A stretch of DNA of 64,000 nucleotides from Aliiroseovarius sp. M344 (GTDB lineage Bacteria > Pseudomonadota > Alphaproteobacteria > Rhodobacterales > Rhodobacteraceae), in assembly GCF_025140835.1 (NCBI RefSeq), contig NZ_CP081153.1, forward strand, positions 620,001-684,000, given 5' to 3'. The first letter of the stretch is position 1. Every line of letters begins with the position of its first letter. The notes beneath the pieces are model-generated. The model made no database searches. It saw only the letters and a program-made list of their open reading frames with translations, and had not been told where the DNA came from. The position numbers and the translations under genes are program-made. Shown in pieces: positions 45,273-55,506 of this stretch.

Positions 45273-46811
45273 TTACCCGCGGCGCAGCGCGCTTTTGATT
45301 TCCGCCAGCCGGAACGCGCCAAAAAGTTGGCCAAGGACACCGTAGGTCAAGATCCCGCCAATTACGATGATGATCAAGGCGATGATTTTCAGGCCGGGCA
45401 TGCCGAACATCGGGCCCAATATGATCACCATGATCCACAACACCGCGCCCATCGCCCAGCTGGCCGCCGCCAGCCGCCAGAAACGCTTCCAGAAGCGGCT
45501 GTCAAACCTTGTGTCCTCACCCATCCGCGCGGCCCCGATCCATGTCAACGCCGTTATGGTCCAACCTGCAACGGTGGTCCCGATCGCTGCCGCGACAAAG
45601 CCCATCCAATAGCTCAGGCCCACGGCAATCACGAGGTTCACGATCATGCCGACAATGGCGAAGTAAAAAGGAGTGCGGGTGTTTTCGCGAGCAAAGTACA
45701 CAGATGAAAGCACTTTCAGCAGCACGAAGGAGGGCAGTCCGGCACCATATATCGCGGTCGCCAAGGCTGTGTTTGCCGTGTCATCGGCAGAGAATGCACC
45801 GCGCTGGAAAAGAGCTTCGACCAGTTGGGTCGGAATGACCATCAAGGCAACGGCCGCAGGGAAGGTCAGTGCCAGCGCCAGTTCGCCCGCGCGGCTTAAG
45901 GCTGCGCGACCGGCCAGATTTTCGCCTGACCGCAGGTTGCGTGACAGCTCCGGCAGCAACACAACACCTATCGCGATGCCGACGACCCCCAAGGGCAATT
46001 GGTAAAGACGATCAGCATAATAGAGCCACGCCACTGCCCCATCGAAGAAACTGGCGACTTGCCGTCCTACCAGAAGGTTGATTTGCGTCACACCGCCAGC
46101 AAGCGCCGCGGGTGCTGCAATGATGGCAAGCCGCTTTAGTTCGGGCGTCATGTGCGGCATGCGTGGCACAAGACGATAGCCCGCACGGCTGGCTGCCACC
46201 CAGACTAGCGCCACTTGCGCGATCCCAGCCACCGGCACAGTCCAAGCCAACGCGTTCCCGATGTCACGGCCAAGGAAATCGGCAATAAACATCGCCGAGA
46301 TAAAGATTACGTTCAAAAGCACCGGCGCGGCCGCGGCTGCCATGAACCGACCTGTCGCATTCAAAACGCCCGACAAAAGGGCCGCCAGCGAGATGAAAAG
46401 GATATAGGGAAACGCAATGCGCCCATAAGTGACCGCCAGATCAAACCGGCTGTCCTCGGCAAAGCCAGATGCCATGGCATACACCAGCGCGGGCATGAGA
46501 ATCTGCGCAATGATGGCGAAGATCACAAGAATGAAGGCCAGTCCGGAAAATGCGTCGCGGGCAAACTCAAGCGCGCCGTCCCCACCTTCAAGCTTTTTGG
46601 CGAACATCGGAACGAAGGCCACGTTCAATGTGCCCTCGGCGAAAAAGCGGCGGAACATGTTGGGCAGGGAAAAGGCGATCAGGAAGGCCTCGGCAACCGC
46701 AGACGAACCCAGAAAGGCCCCGATCATGATGTCGCGGACAAAGCCAAGGATACGGCTGGCCATCGTCCAGCCGCCCACGGTCATGAAGCCACGCGCCAGT
46801 CCGGAAGCCAT
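45273..46811 (-). CDS. murJ: Lipid II flippase MurJ (512 aa)
   Basis: This polytopic inner-membrane protein with about 14 helices flips lipid II to the periplasm for peptidoglycan synthesis. Family motifs include SRILGFVRDIMIGAFLG at the N-terminus and FRRFFAEGTLNVAFVPMF. The ATG overlaps the glnD stop by one base (TAATG), so the two are translationally coupled, an arrangement common in alphaproteobacteria. It converges on the rhomboid-like gene with 6 bases between stops. Confidence 0.95.
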   Translation of the reverse strand: MASGLARGFMTVGGWTMASRILGFVRDIMIGAFLGSSAVAEAFLIAFSLPNMFRRFFAEGTLNVAFVPMFAKKLEGGDGALEFARDAFSGLAFILVIFAIIAQILMPALVYAMASGFAEDSRFDLAVTYGRIAFPYILFISLAALLSGVLNATGRFMAAAAAPVLLNVIFISAMFIADFLGRDIGNALAWTVPVAGIAQVALVWVAASRAGYRLVPRMPHMTPELKRLAIIAAPAALAGGVTQINLLVGRQVASFFDGAVAWLYYADRLYQLPLGVVGIAIGVVLLPELSRNLRSGENLAGRAALSRAGELALALTFPAAVALMVIPTQLVEALFQRGAFSADDTANTALATAIYGAGLPSFVLLKVLSSVYFARENTRTPFYFAIVGMIVNLVIAVGLSYWMGFVAAAIGTTVAGWTITALTWIGAARMGEDTRFDSRFWKRFWRLAAASWAMGAVLWIMVIILGPMFGMPGLKIIALIIIVIGGILTYGVLGQLFGAFRLAEIKSALRRG

Positions 46812-49594
46812 TATGCGTTCGCCCTTTCGGCACTTTGTTCGATGGCGCGCCGCAGCTTGCTTTCAAGCTGGCTTTTCTTGTGTTCAGCCTGAATTTTCAA
46901 TCCGAACATATCCTTGACATAGAATGAATCCACCACCTGCTCTCCAAACGTGGCGATAACCGCAGACGCAATGTAGATATTCGCGTTCGCCAATGTCCGC
47001 GTCAGGTCATGCAGCAGGCCGGGGCGATCGCGTGTGTCCACTTCGATGATCGTATATATCTCGGATCCGTCGTTGTCGAAGGTGATATGCGTGGGCACTT
47101 TGAAGACCCGTTCGCGTTTCTTAAGTTTGTCGCTGTTGGCATTGGCCTCGATCGCGGTCACCTCACCTTTGAGAAGGCGGTGGATCATCTTTTCGATGCG
47201 GGCCTTGCGATCCACGTCGAGCGGGTGGCCATCGGCGTCCTGTACCCAGAAACACGCCGTCGCATACCCGTCTTTCGAGGTGTAGGTCCGCGCATCCACA
47301 ATATTGGCCCGCACGGCTGTTAGCGCCCCGGCAATCCGCGAGAAAATGCCGGGATGATCTGCCAGCGCGAAATACACCCGCGTCACGTCCCGCTCGTCAT
47401 CAACGTACATGTCGATGCGCACTTCGTCGTCCGCGATGTCGCGCAAAAGGTTGGCGAAGACTTTGTGGGCGGTCACATGCAGGCCTTGCCAATAGCTGTC
47501 ATAGTGCCGCGCGGTTTCGGCACGCAGGTCTTTCTCGGTCCAGTCGGACAGTTCCTGACGCAAGGCGCGTTTGGCTTCCGTGCCCCGATGGGCGCGGTTC
47601 AGATCTTCCATCCCGTCTTCAAGGGCGCGCTGAGTCTGGTTATACAGCGTGCGGATCAGCGTCGCTTTCCAGTTGTTCCACGTGTTGGGGCCAACGCCGC
47701 GAATATCACAAACTGTCAGCACGGTCAGAAGTTCCAGCCGACGCATGGATTTTACCGCTTTGGCAAAATCCCGCACCGTGCGCGGGTCTGCAATATCGCG
47801 TTTCTGCGCCATGTCGGACATCAGCAGATGATACCGCACTAGCCATTCTACGGTCGCGCTGTCTTTGGCGCTAAGACCCAGCCTTGGGGCGACCTTGCGC
47901 GCGATCTGCGCCCCAAGGATCGAATGATCCTGCGGCTGCCCCTTGCCAATGTCATGCAACAACATCGCGACCATCAGAACTTTGCGATTGATGCCCCGGT
48001 TCAGAATTTCGGTTGAAATCGGAAGCTCTTCGCCAAGCTCGTGCCGTTCAATTTGTGCAAAGTTCGAGATCACCTGAATCGTATGCTCATCCACCGTATA
48101 GGAGTGATACATGTTGAACTGCATCATCGCGACAATGGGCTCGAATTCGGGGATAAAGGCGGCCAATACGCCCAGTTCGTTCATCCGACGAAGCGCGCGT
48201 TCGGGGTTGCCATGCTTCAGCAACAGCCCCAGAAAAATGCGGTTGGCCACTTTGTCGTTTCGCATGTCATCGTCGATCAGGTCCAGATTGGCCGACACAA
48301 GCCGCATGGCGTCCGGGTGGATCAACATGCCGGTGCGCAACGCTTCTTCGAACAATCGAAGCAAATTCAGCTTGTCTGACAGGAACGCGTCCGCGTTGCT
48401 CACACTCAGTCGCCCGTTTTTGACGTGATAGCCTGCCTTTACCTTTTTGCGCCGTTTGAAAAGACGCATCAGGGCAGGGGCTTCTTTCAACTGTGCAGCT
48501 TCCAATGCGCTGAGCACGATCCGGGTCAGATCGCCAACCTGTGTCGCTTGCCGGAAATAGGCTTGCATAAAATGCTCGACGCCGCGCCGTCCTTCGGTGT
48601 CCTTAAAGCCCAGCCGGTCTGCGACTTCGACCTGAAGATCAAATGTCAGTTGGTCGGACGGCCTGTTTGTGGCCAGATGCAACTGACAGCGCACAGCCCA
48701 AAGGAATTCCTCGGCCTCGCGGAAGGTTTCGTATTCTTCCTCTGTGAACACACCTTTGGAGACCAGTTCTTCGGGCTCTCGGACGCGGTGTTGGTATTTG
48801 GCGACCCAGAACAAGGTTTGCAGATCGCGCAGGCCCCCTTTGCCTTCTTTCACATTGGGCTCGACCATGAACCGCTGGTCACCTTGCTTTTCGTGCCGCG
48901 CATCGCGTTCGGCCAATTTGGCTTCGATGAATTCGGCCAGAGTGTTCTTGAACAGCTTCTTCCAAAGCTGATCTGATAGCTTTTGGGCCAGTGCCGCGTC
49001 GCCGCACACATGGCGTCGTTCCAGCAACGCCGTGCGAATGGTGAAATCTTCGGTGCCAAGCCGCAAGCAATCTTCGATTGTCCGTGAGGCGTGACCAACT
49101 TTCAGGCGCAGATCCCAAAGCATATAAAGCATGCTTTCAATGACGCTTTCGGCCCAAGGCGTGATTTTGTAAGGCGTGAGGAACAGCAGATCGACATCGG
49201 ATTGCGGGGCCATCTCGCCCCGGCCATAGCCGCCGACGGCCAACAAGGCGATCCGTTCGGATGCGGTTGGGTTTGCAAGCGGATGCAGTTGCTCAACCGC
49301 GACCCGATAGATGAACGAAACGATGCCATCCGTTAGAAACGAATAGGATGCTATGGCTGGGTAGGCTTCAAGTGGCCGTTCAGCCAATGCAGACGAGATG
49401 GCGTCGCGGCCTGCCTTCATGGCCGTGCGCAACTGTGTAACCGTGGCATTGCGCACGGTTGCCGCATCAGGGGCATCCTCAAAGGTTGGTGACAGATCAG
49501 CCCAGAGCGCGTCACCATCAAAGATGTTGCGCGCCGGGCAGATCAGTTCAGAGACCGGGGTGAACGCAGCCCGGTTGGGTTCAGAACCCGGCAC
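46811..49594 (-). CDS. glnD: Bifunctional PII uridylyltransferase/uridylyl-removing enzyme GlnD (927 aa)
   Basis: This is the nitrogen sensor that uridylylates PII at low glutamine and removes UMP at high glutamine. The nucleotidyltransferase motif GGYGRGEMAPQSDVDLLFL (Gly121-, Asp133, Asp135) is intact, the HD domain has LLHDIGKG about midway, and two ACT domains occupy the last 200 residues. The start is a GTG at 49594 without an evident ribosome-binding site, 14 bases inside the upstream lipoprotein gene, so translation is probably coupled to it. Confidence 0.95.
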   Translation of the reverse strand: MPGSEPNRAAFTPVSELICPARNIFDGDALWADLSPTFEDAPDAATVRNATVTQLRTAMKAGRDAISSALAERPLEAYPAIASYSFLTDGIVSFIYRVAVEQLHPLANPTASERIALLAVGGYGRGEMAPQSDVDLLFLTPYKITPWAESVIESMLYMLWDLRLKVGHASRTIEDCLRLGTEDFTIRTALLERRHVCGDAALAQKLSDQLWKKLFKNTLAEFIEAKLAERDARHEKQGDQRFMVEPNVKEGKGGLRDLQTLFWVAKYQHRVREPEELVSKGVFTEEEYETFREAEEFLWAVRCQLHLATNRPSDQLTFDLQVEVADRLGFKDTEGRRGVEHFMQAYFRQATQVGDLTRIVLSALEAAQLKEAPALMRLFKRRKKVKAGYHVKNGRLSVSNADAFLSDKLNLLRLFEEALRTGMLIHPDAMRLVSANLDLIDDDMRNDKVANRIFLGLLLKHGNPERALRRMNELGVLAAFIPEFEPIVAMMQFNMYHSYTVDEHTIQVISNFAQIERHELGEELPISTEILNRGINRKVLMVAMLLHDIGKGQPQDHSILGAQIARKVAPRLGLSAKDSATVEWLVRYHLLMSDMAQKRDIADPRTVRDFAKAVKSMRRLELLTVLTVCDIRGVGPNTWNNWKATLIRTLYNQTQRALEDGMEDLNRAHRGTEAKRALRQELSDWTEKDLRAETARHYDSYWQGLHVTAHKVFANLLRDIADDEVRIDMYVDDERDVTRVYFALADHPGIFSRIAGALTAVRANIVDARTYTSKDGYATACFWVQDADGHPLDVDRKARIEKMIHRLLKGEVTAIEANANSDKLKKRERVFKVPTHITFDNDGSEIYTIIEVDTRDRPGLLHDLTRTLANANIYIASAVIATFGEQVVDSFYVKDMFGLKIQAEHKKSQLESKLRRAIEQSAERANA

Positions 49595-50753
49595 CGCCGA
49601 AGCTTCTGGGTGCAGGGTCGATTACGACGACCTGATTGTTCCGAATTTGGGCAATCGCCAGCCCACGTTCATTGGTGCCATTGGGACGCAGCCGAAAGAT
49701 GCCGTTGACGCCGGCGAACCCTTGCGACTGGGTCAACGCCGAGGTCGTCAATGCGTTTGCGCGGCCTGATTTCGCCAAAGCGCCGATCGCAGCGATCCCG
49801 TCATAGGCGAGACCGGCAATCGGGTGTGGCGCTGCGCCATAGCGCGCTTGATATCGTCCGGCAAACCGGTTGGACAGACCCGGATCAGGCAGGGCAAACC
49901 ATCCCCCTTGAACACCGGGAAGGGCCAGCGCATTTGACGGAATATCCCACCGTTGCAGTCCGATAAATTGGGTCGACGCAGGGTTTACGCCGTTTTCTGG
50001 CAGCAGGCCGGCCAAGAAGGGCAGGGCCCCTGATGTGCCGGATGTGAAAAATACCGACTGCGCGCCCGAGCTTTTAACCTTCGAACTGATGGCGGGCATC
50101 GCGTTGATGATCCCGTTTTGCGACAGTTCGAAAGACGCGGTGCCGGCCAGCGTTGCGCCAGAATTCGAGATTGCCGCTTGAATGGCCTGGCTGCCCTGGA
50201 TCTCGGCCTGATCGTTGCCGTGCAGGACCATAATGCGCCCTTTGCCGCTGCGCGCCGCATAGCGCACCAGGCGGTCAGCAACATTCTGGAACGTATTGCC
50301 CAGAACAAAGACGTTGCCGCCCGCGATACCAGTGTTGTTCGAGAAACTCAGAACATTGACGTTTCGTTTCGCCACGGCGACACCAGCAGCGTTGGCGCTT
50401 TGTGCGAAAACTGGCCCAAGGATGATTTTAGCGCCGTCGTTCACTGCTTTTGTCGCCATGGCCGCCGCTTGATTCGGGCTGCCGCCGGTATTGTAGACGC
50501 GCAGGTCAATCTCCACCCCGGACAGTTCGTCCATCGCCAGTCGCGCGGCGTTTTCAAGCGAGGCCGCAAGGTTCGCGTCATTCGCCGATCCCGACCCACC
50601 GGGCACCAAAAGTGCCACAGGAACAGGCTTGCCCGGGTTGATATTCTGCCCGACTTGGGGGCTTTGAACGCCACAGGCGGCTAGGGCAGAAAGACTCAGC
50701 AAAGCGATAAGAGCGCCCAGCGCCTTGCGGGTACGAGCGAAAACAGAGAACAT
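49581..50753 (-). CDS. LpoA-like penicillin-binding-protein activator lipoprotein (390 aa)
   Basis: A lipoprotein signal peptide ends in the lipobox LSALAAC (Cys27). The rest resembles the periplasmic-binding-protein-fold half of LpoA (LppC), including PVPVALLVPGGSGS, AKIILGPVFA, VLSFSNNTGIAGGNVFVLG and LAYDGIAAIGALA. It lacks the N-terminal TPR half of E. coli LpoA, as is normal in alphaproteobacteria. AAGGA precedes the ATG. It diverges from rsmI, the same pairing as lpoA/rsmI elsewhere, and overlaps glnD by 14 bases. Confidence 0.88.
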   Translation of the reverse strand: MFSVFARTRKALGALIALLSLSALAACGVQSPQVGQNINPGKPVPVALLVPGGSGSANDANLAASLENAARLAMDELSGVEIDLRVYNTGGSPNQAAAMATKAVNDGAKIILGPVFAQSANAAGVAVAKRNVNVLSFSNNTGIAGGNVFVLGNTFQNVADRLVRYAARSGKGRIMVLHGNDQAEIQGSQAIQAAISNSGATLAGTASFELSQNGIINAMPAISSKVKSSGAQSVFFTSGTSGALPFLAGLLPENGVNPASTQFIGLQRWDIPSNALALPGVQGGWFALPDPGLSNRFAGRYQARYGAAPHPIAGLAYDGIAAIGALAKSGRANALTTSALTQSQGFAGVNGIFRLRPNGTNERGLAIAQIRNNQVVVIDPAPRSFGGAGF

Positions 50754-50834
50754 ACAAAAATCCTTTTTCAGGCGCGGCTATACACCGCCGTCTTAGACGA
50801 ACGTATAATAGACTCAACAAACGACAGGTCCAGT

Positions 50835-51692
50835 GTGAAACCCCAGAACACCAAGCTTGACCCGGGCCTTTACCTCGTGGCGACGCCAATAGGCAATGCG
50901 CGTGACATCACGCTCAGGGCGCTTGATGTGTTGGCGTCGGCTGATGTGATCGCAGCGGAAGACACACGCACGACACGAAAACTGATGGATATTCACGGCA
51001 TCGCCCTGAATGGCAGGCGACTGATTCCTTATCATGACCACTCGGGTGGCGCGGCGCGGGCTGGGATACAGAAACTGATCGTTGATGGGAAATCGGTCGC
51101 CTATGCCAGCGAAGCCGGTAGCCCGCTGATTGCCGATCCGGGGTTTGCTTTGGCAAGGGATCTGTCCGATGCGGGGCAATACGTGACGGTCTTGCCCGGG
51201 GCATCGGCGACGCTTGCAGCGCTGAGCCTGTCTGGGTTGCCGACAGATCGGTTCTTGTTTGCTGGCTTTCCGCCAGCAGCCAAAGGGGCACGATCCACGT
51301 GGCTTGCCGAATTACTACCGCTGCCCGCAACGCTCGTTTTCTTTGAAAGCGCCAAACGCATTCAGAAATTGTTAGCCGAATTGTGCTTGGTTGGAGCAGG
51401 TGACCGTCAGGTTGCGGTCTGCCGCGAACTTACGAAAAAGTTTGAGGAAGTGAAGCGGGGCACAGTCGCTGAACTGGCGCAGCAACTGGCCGACCGCCCG
51501 ATCAAAGGCGAGGTCGTGTGCGTATTGGACCGCCCGGGCGAGGTGCAGAATGAAGACGTGATGGAGGATATGCTGGTGCAAGCCATGGCAGATATGTCGA
51601 TGAAAGACGCCGTGAATGCAGTTTCGCAGGCGCTCGGATTGCCTCGCCGTAAGGTCTATCAGGCCGCACTCGATCTCGGGCGTCAGGGATGA
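50835..51692 (+). CDS. rsmI: 16S rRNA (cytidine-1402-2'-O)-methyltransferase RsmI (285 aa)
   Basis: This tetrapyrrole-methylase-fold enzyme has GLYLVATPIGNARDITLRAL, AEDTRTTRKL and the SAM-region YASEAGSPLIADPG, then the LPGASATLAAL loop. It methylates C1402 in the ribosomal P site. It begins with GTG 50835 behind ACAGG. The stop overlaps the yraN start by four bases. Confidence 0.95.
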   Translation: MKPQNTKLDPGLYLVATPIGNARDITLRALDVLASADVIAAEDTRTTRKLMDIHGIALNGRRLIPYHDHSGGAARAGIQKLIVDGKSVAYASEAGSPLIADPGFALARDLSDAGQYVTVLPGASATLAALSLSGLPTDRFLFAGFPPAAKGARSTWLAELLPLPATLVFFESAKRIQKLLAELCLVGAGDRQVAVCRELTKKFEEVKRGTVAELAQQLADRPIKGEVVCVLDRPGEVQNEDVMEDMLVQAMADMSMKDAVNAVSQALGLPRRKVYQAALDLGRQG

Positions 51693-52042
51693 GCGGGCTG
51701 ACATCCTATCTGTCCGGGCAAGCCGCAGAAAACTCAATTGCTGCAGATTACGAGCGACGGGGACAAAAAATCGCAGCGCAAAGATGGCGCGGAACGTATG
51801 GCGAAATTGATTTGGTCGCACGTGACGGCGACACGATTGTGTTTGTAGAGGTAAAGAAATCCCGTGACTTTCTACGGGCCGCCGAAAGGATCACGCCCGC
51901 GCAACTAAAGCGCATTCATGCCACTGCTTGCGAGTTTCTGGAAAGCGAACCTAAAAGGCAGCTGACACCTTGTCGTTTCGACGTGGCATTGGTCGATGCC
52001 CAAGGCGAAACCCAGATCATCGAGAATGCATTGGCCTATTGA
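51689..52042 (+). CDS. yraN: YraN/UPF0102 family nuclease-like protein (117 aa)
   Basis: This small protein has the UPF0102 endonuclease-fold core: the N-terminal [39 protein letters not shown] holding the Asp and Glu-X-Lys of a PD-(D/E)XK site, and a C-terminal CRFDVALVD. Its role is not established; conserved linkage to rsmI supports a housekeeping function. Translation is coupled to rsmI (ATGA). Confidence 0.9.
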   Translation: MSGLTSYLSGQAAENSIAADYERRGQKIAAQRWRGTYGEIDLVARDGDTIVFVEVKKSRDFLRAAERITPAQLKRIHATACEFLESEPKRQLTPCRFDVALVDAQGETQIIENALAY

Positions 52043-52101
52043 ACCCCATTGCGCATTTGGGCGACCTGTCCCATGTAAGGGGAAATCAAACGGAGTGTGC
52101 C

Positions 52102-53043
52102 ATGTCGCTAAAAGTCGCCATTCAGATGGATCCGATCGATAACATTAACATCGATGCGGACAGTTCCTTCCGGATCGCAGAAGAGGCACAGGCCCGTGGG
52201 CATTCGCTGTTTTACTACACGCCTGACCATCTGAGCTATCGTGAGGGTCGGGTGTTTGCGCGCGGTTGGCCGCTGACAGTTCGCCGGGAAAAGGGCAATC
52301 ACTTCTCGTTGGGCGACCGGGTGGATGTGGATTTGGGTGACTACGATGTCGTCTGGCTGCGCCAAGACCCACCCTTTGATATGGGCTATATCACCACCAC
52401 CCATATTCTGGATATGATTCACCCGGACACGCTTGTCGTGAATGATCCGTTCTGGGTGCGGAACTATCCTGAAAAACTGCTGGTGCTGGAGTTTCCGGAC
52501 CTGACGCCGCCAACGATGATCGCGCGCGACTTTGACACCCTGAAGTCTTTCAAAACCAAGCATGGGGACATCATTCTGAAGCCTCTTTATGGCAACGGCG
52601 GCGCTGGTGTTTTCCGGCTGGACGTAAATGATCGAAACCTTGCCTCGTTGCACGAGCTTTTTGTGGGTATTAACCGTGAACCCTTGATCGCGCAGAAGTT
52701 TCTGCCTGATGTCTCAAACGGTGACAAACGCATCATTCTGGTGGACGGCGAACCTGTCGGCGCGATCAATCGTGTGCCGGCAGAGGGAGAAACGCGATCC
52801 AATATGCATGTTGGCGGACGGCCCGAAAAAGTAGGTTTGACCGACCGGGATCGAGAGATTTGCGCGGCGATCGGACCGCTTTTGCGTGAAAAAGGGCAAG
52901 TTTTTGTCGGCATCGATGTGATTGGCGATTATCTGACCGAGATCAACGTGACGTCGCCCACCGGCATTCAGGAGCTCGAACGCTTTGACGGTGTGAACAT
53001 CGCCGAGAAAATCTGGCAAGCGATCGAGGCGTGCCGCGCGTGA
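52102..53043 (+). CDS. gshB: Glutathione synthetase GshB (313 aa)
   Basis: This ATP-grasp ligase joins gamma-glutamylcysteine and glycine. [19 protein letters not shown], the [18 protein letters not shown] stretch and the C-terminal [11 protein letters not shown] are family landmarks. I use ATG 52102 with GGAG at 52092-52095; an in-frame extension to 51970 runs inside yraN. It is 59 bases after yraN, in the usual rsmI-yraN-gshB order. Confidence 0.95.
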   Translation: MSLKVAIQMDPIDNINIDADSSFRIAEEAQARGHSLFYYTPDHLSYREGRVFARGWPLTVRREKGNHFSLGDRVDVDLGDYDVVWLRQDPPFDMGYITTTHILDMIHPDTLVVNDPFWVRNYPEKLLVLEFPDLTPPTMIARDFDTLKSFKTKHGDIILKPLYGNGGAGVFRLDVNDRNLASLHELFVGINREPLIAQKFLPDVSNGDKRIILVDGEPVGAINRVPAEGETRSNMHVGGRPEKVGLTDRDREICAAIGPLLREKGQVFVGIDVIGDYLTEINVTSPTGIQELERFDGVNIAEKIWQAIEACRA

Positions 53044-53972
53044 GCTTGCAACTGACAGTGGCCAAGTTTTTTACACGGCTGTTTGTCAAAACCCGCCTGC
53101 GCCATCTTGACGATCCCGTCCACGCGCGGCGCGAGTTGGAGCGCGCGGCAGACTGGACGTTTCGCGCCCCACCGTTTGCCTGGTATCGCAGTGCAACATT
53201 GGCCAACAACCTTACCGCGTTGTGGATTGAAACACGCCCAGCCTCGCGACCGCCGCCAGATGATAAGGTCATTCTCTACCTGCACGGTGGCGGGTTCATC
53301 GCGGGTTCACCGCACACCCATCGCAAGATGCTGGCCCGGTTGTCATGGCTGACGGGCGTACGGATATGTGCCCCGGATTACCGCAAAGCGCCCGAACATC
53401 CGTTTCCTGCAGCCATCGAAGATTGTGTCGCAGCCTATGAGGCGCTGATCGAGCAAGGGTACAAACCCCGCAACATCATCGTCGGAGGCGACAGTGCGGG
53501 CGGGGGGCTGACGTTTTCACTGCTTGCTGACATCGACGGTCGGTTGCTTGCGCCCCACGCTGTTTTCGCGTTCTCACCGATTGTGGACTTGCGGTTCACA
53601 TCAGCCTCGTTCGAAGAAAACAAAGTATGCGACCCGCTGCTGCCGTCCGAGCGGCGCGATCTGGTCACTGACAATTATCTGGGTCCGCAGCCTGCCGATG
53701 ACGCCCGGGCTTCACCGATCCTGCACAAATTCACGTCTCCGCCGCCCGCTTTTTTTCAATACTCGACCACCGAAATTCTGCGCGACGAAAGCCGTCGCAT
53801 GGCCGAGGTGCTGCGCGCGGCTGGGGGGCAGGTGGAAATGGATGAATGGCCGGACGCCCCTCATGTCTGGGTCATTCTGGACGGCTGGATACCAGAGGCG
53901 CGCGAGGCTTTGCAGCGGACAGCCAGCTTTATCAAACGACAGTTTCGCGATGGGACACCAACCGAAAGCTAA
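53040..53972 (+). CDS. Alpha/beta hydrolase, hormone-sensitive-lipase-like (310 aa)
   Basis: This esterase-type hydrolase has the oxyanion motif HGGGF, the nucleophile elbow GDSAGGG and a C-terminal His (PDAPHVW) completing the probable triad, with Asp in DESRR or nearby. HSL-family enzymes act on small acyl esters; the natural substrate is unknown. The start is ambiguous: GTG 53040 overlaps the gshB stop as GTGA and has GAGG 10 bases upstream, preferred over GTG 53031. The 3' end overlaps the convergent comM gene by about 40 bases. Confidence 0.85.
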   Translation: MSLQLTVAKFFTRLFVKTRLRHLDDPVHARRELERAADWTFRAPPFAWYRSATLANNLTALWIETRPASRPPPDDKVILYLHGGGFIAGSPHTHRKMLARLSWLTGVRICAPDYRKAPEHPFPAAIEDCVAAYEALIEQGYKPRNIIVGGDSAGGGLTFSLLADIDGRLLAPHAVFAFSPIVDLRFTSASFEENKVCDPLLPSERRDLVTDNYLGPQPADDARASPILHKFTSPPPAFFQYSTTEILRDESRRMAEVLRAAGGQVEMDEWPDAPHVWVILDGWIPEAREALQRTASFIKRQFRDGTPTES

Positions 53973-55452
53973 GCGCTTCGGCCACGTGTTTGCGGGTCAC
54001 ATTCGGGGCTTCGGCCAAGTCTGCAATGGTGCGGGCGACACGTAAAACTCGGTGATAACCGCGCGCGGACAGCCCAAACCGTTCAGACGCTTTAACCAGA
54101 ATATCGCGCCCGTCTTGATCGGGGCTGGCAAAATTGGTCAGGATTTTCCCCTCGATATCGGCGTTTGTGGTGACATCGTCCAAGTTGGCGTAACGCTCGG
54201 CCTGGATGGCGCGGGCGTTACTGACGCGCCGGGCGACCACTTGCGAAGCTTCGCCGTTGGCAGGCAGATCCAGATCCTGAAATGTGACTGGCGGCACCTC
54301 GACCCTCATATCAAACCGGTCCAGTAGTGGTCCCGAGATGCGCTGCATATAATCTTCGCCACACAAAGGTGCGCGGTTGCAGGCGCGATTGGGGTCTGTC
54401 AGGTGGCCGCATTTGCACGGATTCGCCGCTGCGATCAGCAGGAACCGGCTGGGATAGCGTATATGCGCATTGGCTCGTGCGACGGTGACATCGCCGGTTT
54501 CAAGCGGTTGTCGCAAAGTTTCTAACACCTGTCGGCTGAATTCGGGGAACTCATCCATGAACAAGACGCCATTATGGGCAAGGCTGATCTCGCCGGGTTT
54601 TGCGCCTCGCCCGCCGCCGACAATGGCTGCCATGGACGCAGTGTGATGCGGCGCCCGAAAAGGCCTTGTTTGTGAAATGCCGCCACCTTCCAGAAGGCCG
54701 GAAACAGATTGGATCATCGACGCCTCAAGCGCTTCGGCCGGCGACATTGAGGGAAGGATACCGGGCAATCGGGCCGCTAGCATAGACTTGCCTGACCCCG
54801 GAGGACCAACCAGTAGCAAATGGTGTCGACCTGCGGCCGCGATCTCTAACGCGCGTTTCGCGCGCTCTTGCCCTTTCACGTCACTAAGGTCTTTGGCGTT
54901 GGTGTCGTCGGTGACGCTGCCAGGTTCTGCGACCGGCAACGGTGCCTGCCCTGAAAAATGTTGCAAAACGGCGGCCAGCGATGAAGCGGCGTGGACTTTG
55001 GTGGCCCCAATCCACGCCGCTTCGGCCCCACAGTCCTTGGGGCAAAACATCGTCATGTCCTGTTCCGCCGCGGCCAATGCAGCAGGCAAAGCGCCGACGA
55101 CAGGCAAAAGGGTTCCGTCCAGTGCCAGTTCACCCAAGGCAACGACGTCGGCAATGTCTTCTTTGGCTATGATGCCCGCTTCGGCCAACAGGGCCATCGC
55201 AATGGGCAGGTCGAAATGGGACCCCTCTTTCGGGATATCGGCGGGCGACAGATTGATAACGATTTTTCTGGGGGGTAGGGCAACTGACATGGCCGACAAT
55301 GCCGCGCGCACCCGTTCACGCGCTTCGGACACAGCCTTGTCTGGAAGGCCAACGATGGCAAAACTGGGCAGGCCGGGCGACAAGGCGCATTGCACTTCGA
55401 CCAACCGGGCGCGGATACCTTCAAATGCAACCGTGTTTATCCGTGCAACCAT
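53932..55452 (-). CDS. comM: YifB/ComM family Mg-chelatase-like AAA ATPase (506 aa)
   Basis: The domain order is an N-terminal Lon-protease-like S5 fold (about 1-170), a Mg-chelatase-type AAA core with Walker A GPPGSGKS and the helix-2 insert segment (FRAPHHTASMAAIVGGG), Walker B NGVLFMDEF and a zinc-like CKCGHLTDPNRACNRAPLC, and a C-terminal ATPase lid. ComM promotes branch migration of DNA during natural transformation in other bacteria. I start at ATG 55452. Its 3' end overlaps the hydrolase gene. Confidence 0.93.
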   Translation of the reverse strand: MVARINTVAFEGIRARLVEVQCALSPGLPSFAIVGLPDKAVSEARERVRAALSAMSVALPPRKIVINLSPADIPKEGSHFDLPIAMALLAEAGIIAKEDIADVVALGELALDGTLLPVVGALPAALAAAEQDMTMFCPKDCGAEAAWIGATKVHAASSLAAVLQHFSGQAPLPVAEPGSVTDDTNAKDLSDVKGQERAKRALEIAAAGRHHLLLVGPPGSGKSMLAARLPGILPSMSPAEALEASMIQSVSGLLEGGGISQTRPFRAPHHTASMAAIVGGGRGAKPGEISLAHNGVLFMDEFPEFSRQVLETLRQPLETGDVTVARANAHIRYPSRFLLIAAANPCKCGHLTDPNRACNRAPLCGEDYMQRISGPLLDRFDMRVEVPPVTFQDLDLPANGEASQVVARRVSNARAIQAERYANLDDVTTNADIEGKILTNFASPDQDGRDILVKASERFGLSARGYHRVLRVARTIADLAEAPNVTRKHVAEALSFRLVSHRETVV

Positions 55453-55506
55453 AATCGACCCCAATTTCTGCTGTTCGGAGCCTAGGGCGTCGTGGTTACC
55501 GAATGG

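Noticed and set aside
46215..46892. 225-codon plus-strand frame opposite murJ
   Set aside because: It is antisense to the 5' part of murJ and highly charged without known domain pattern.
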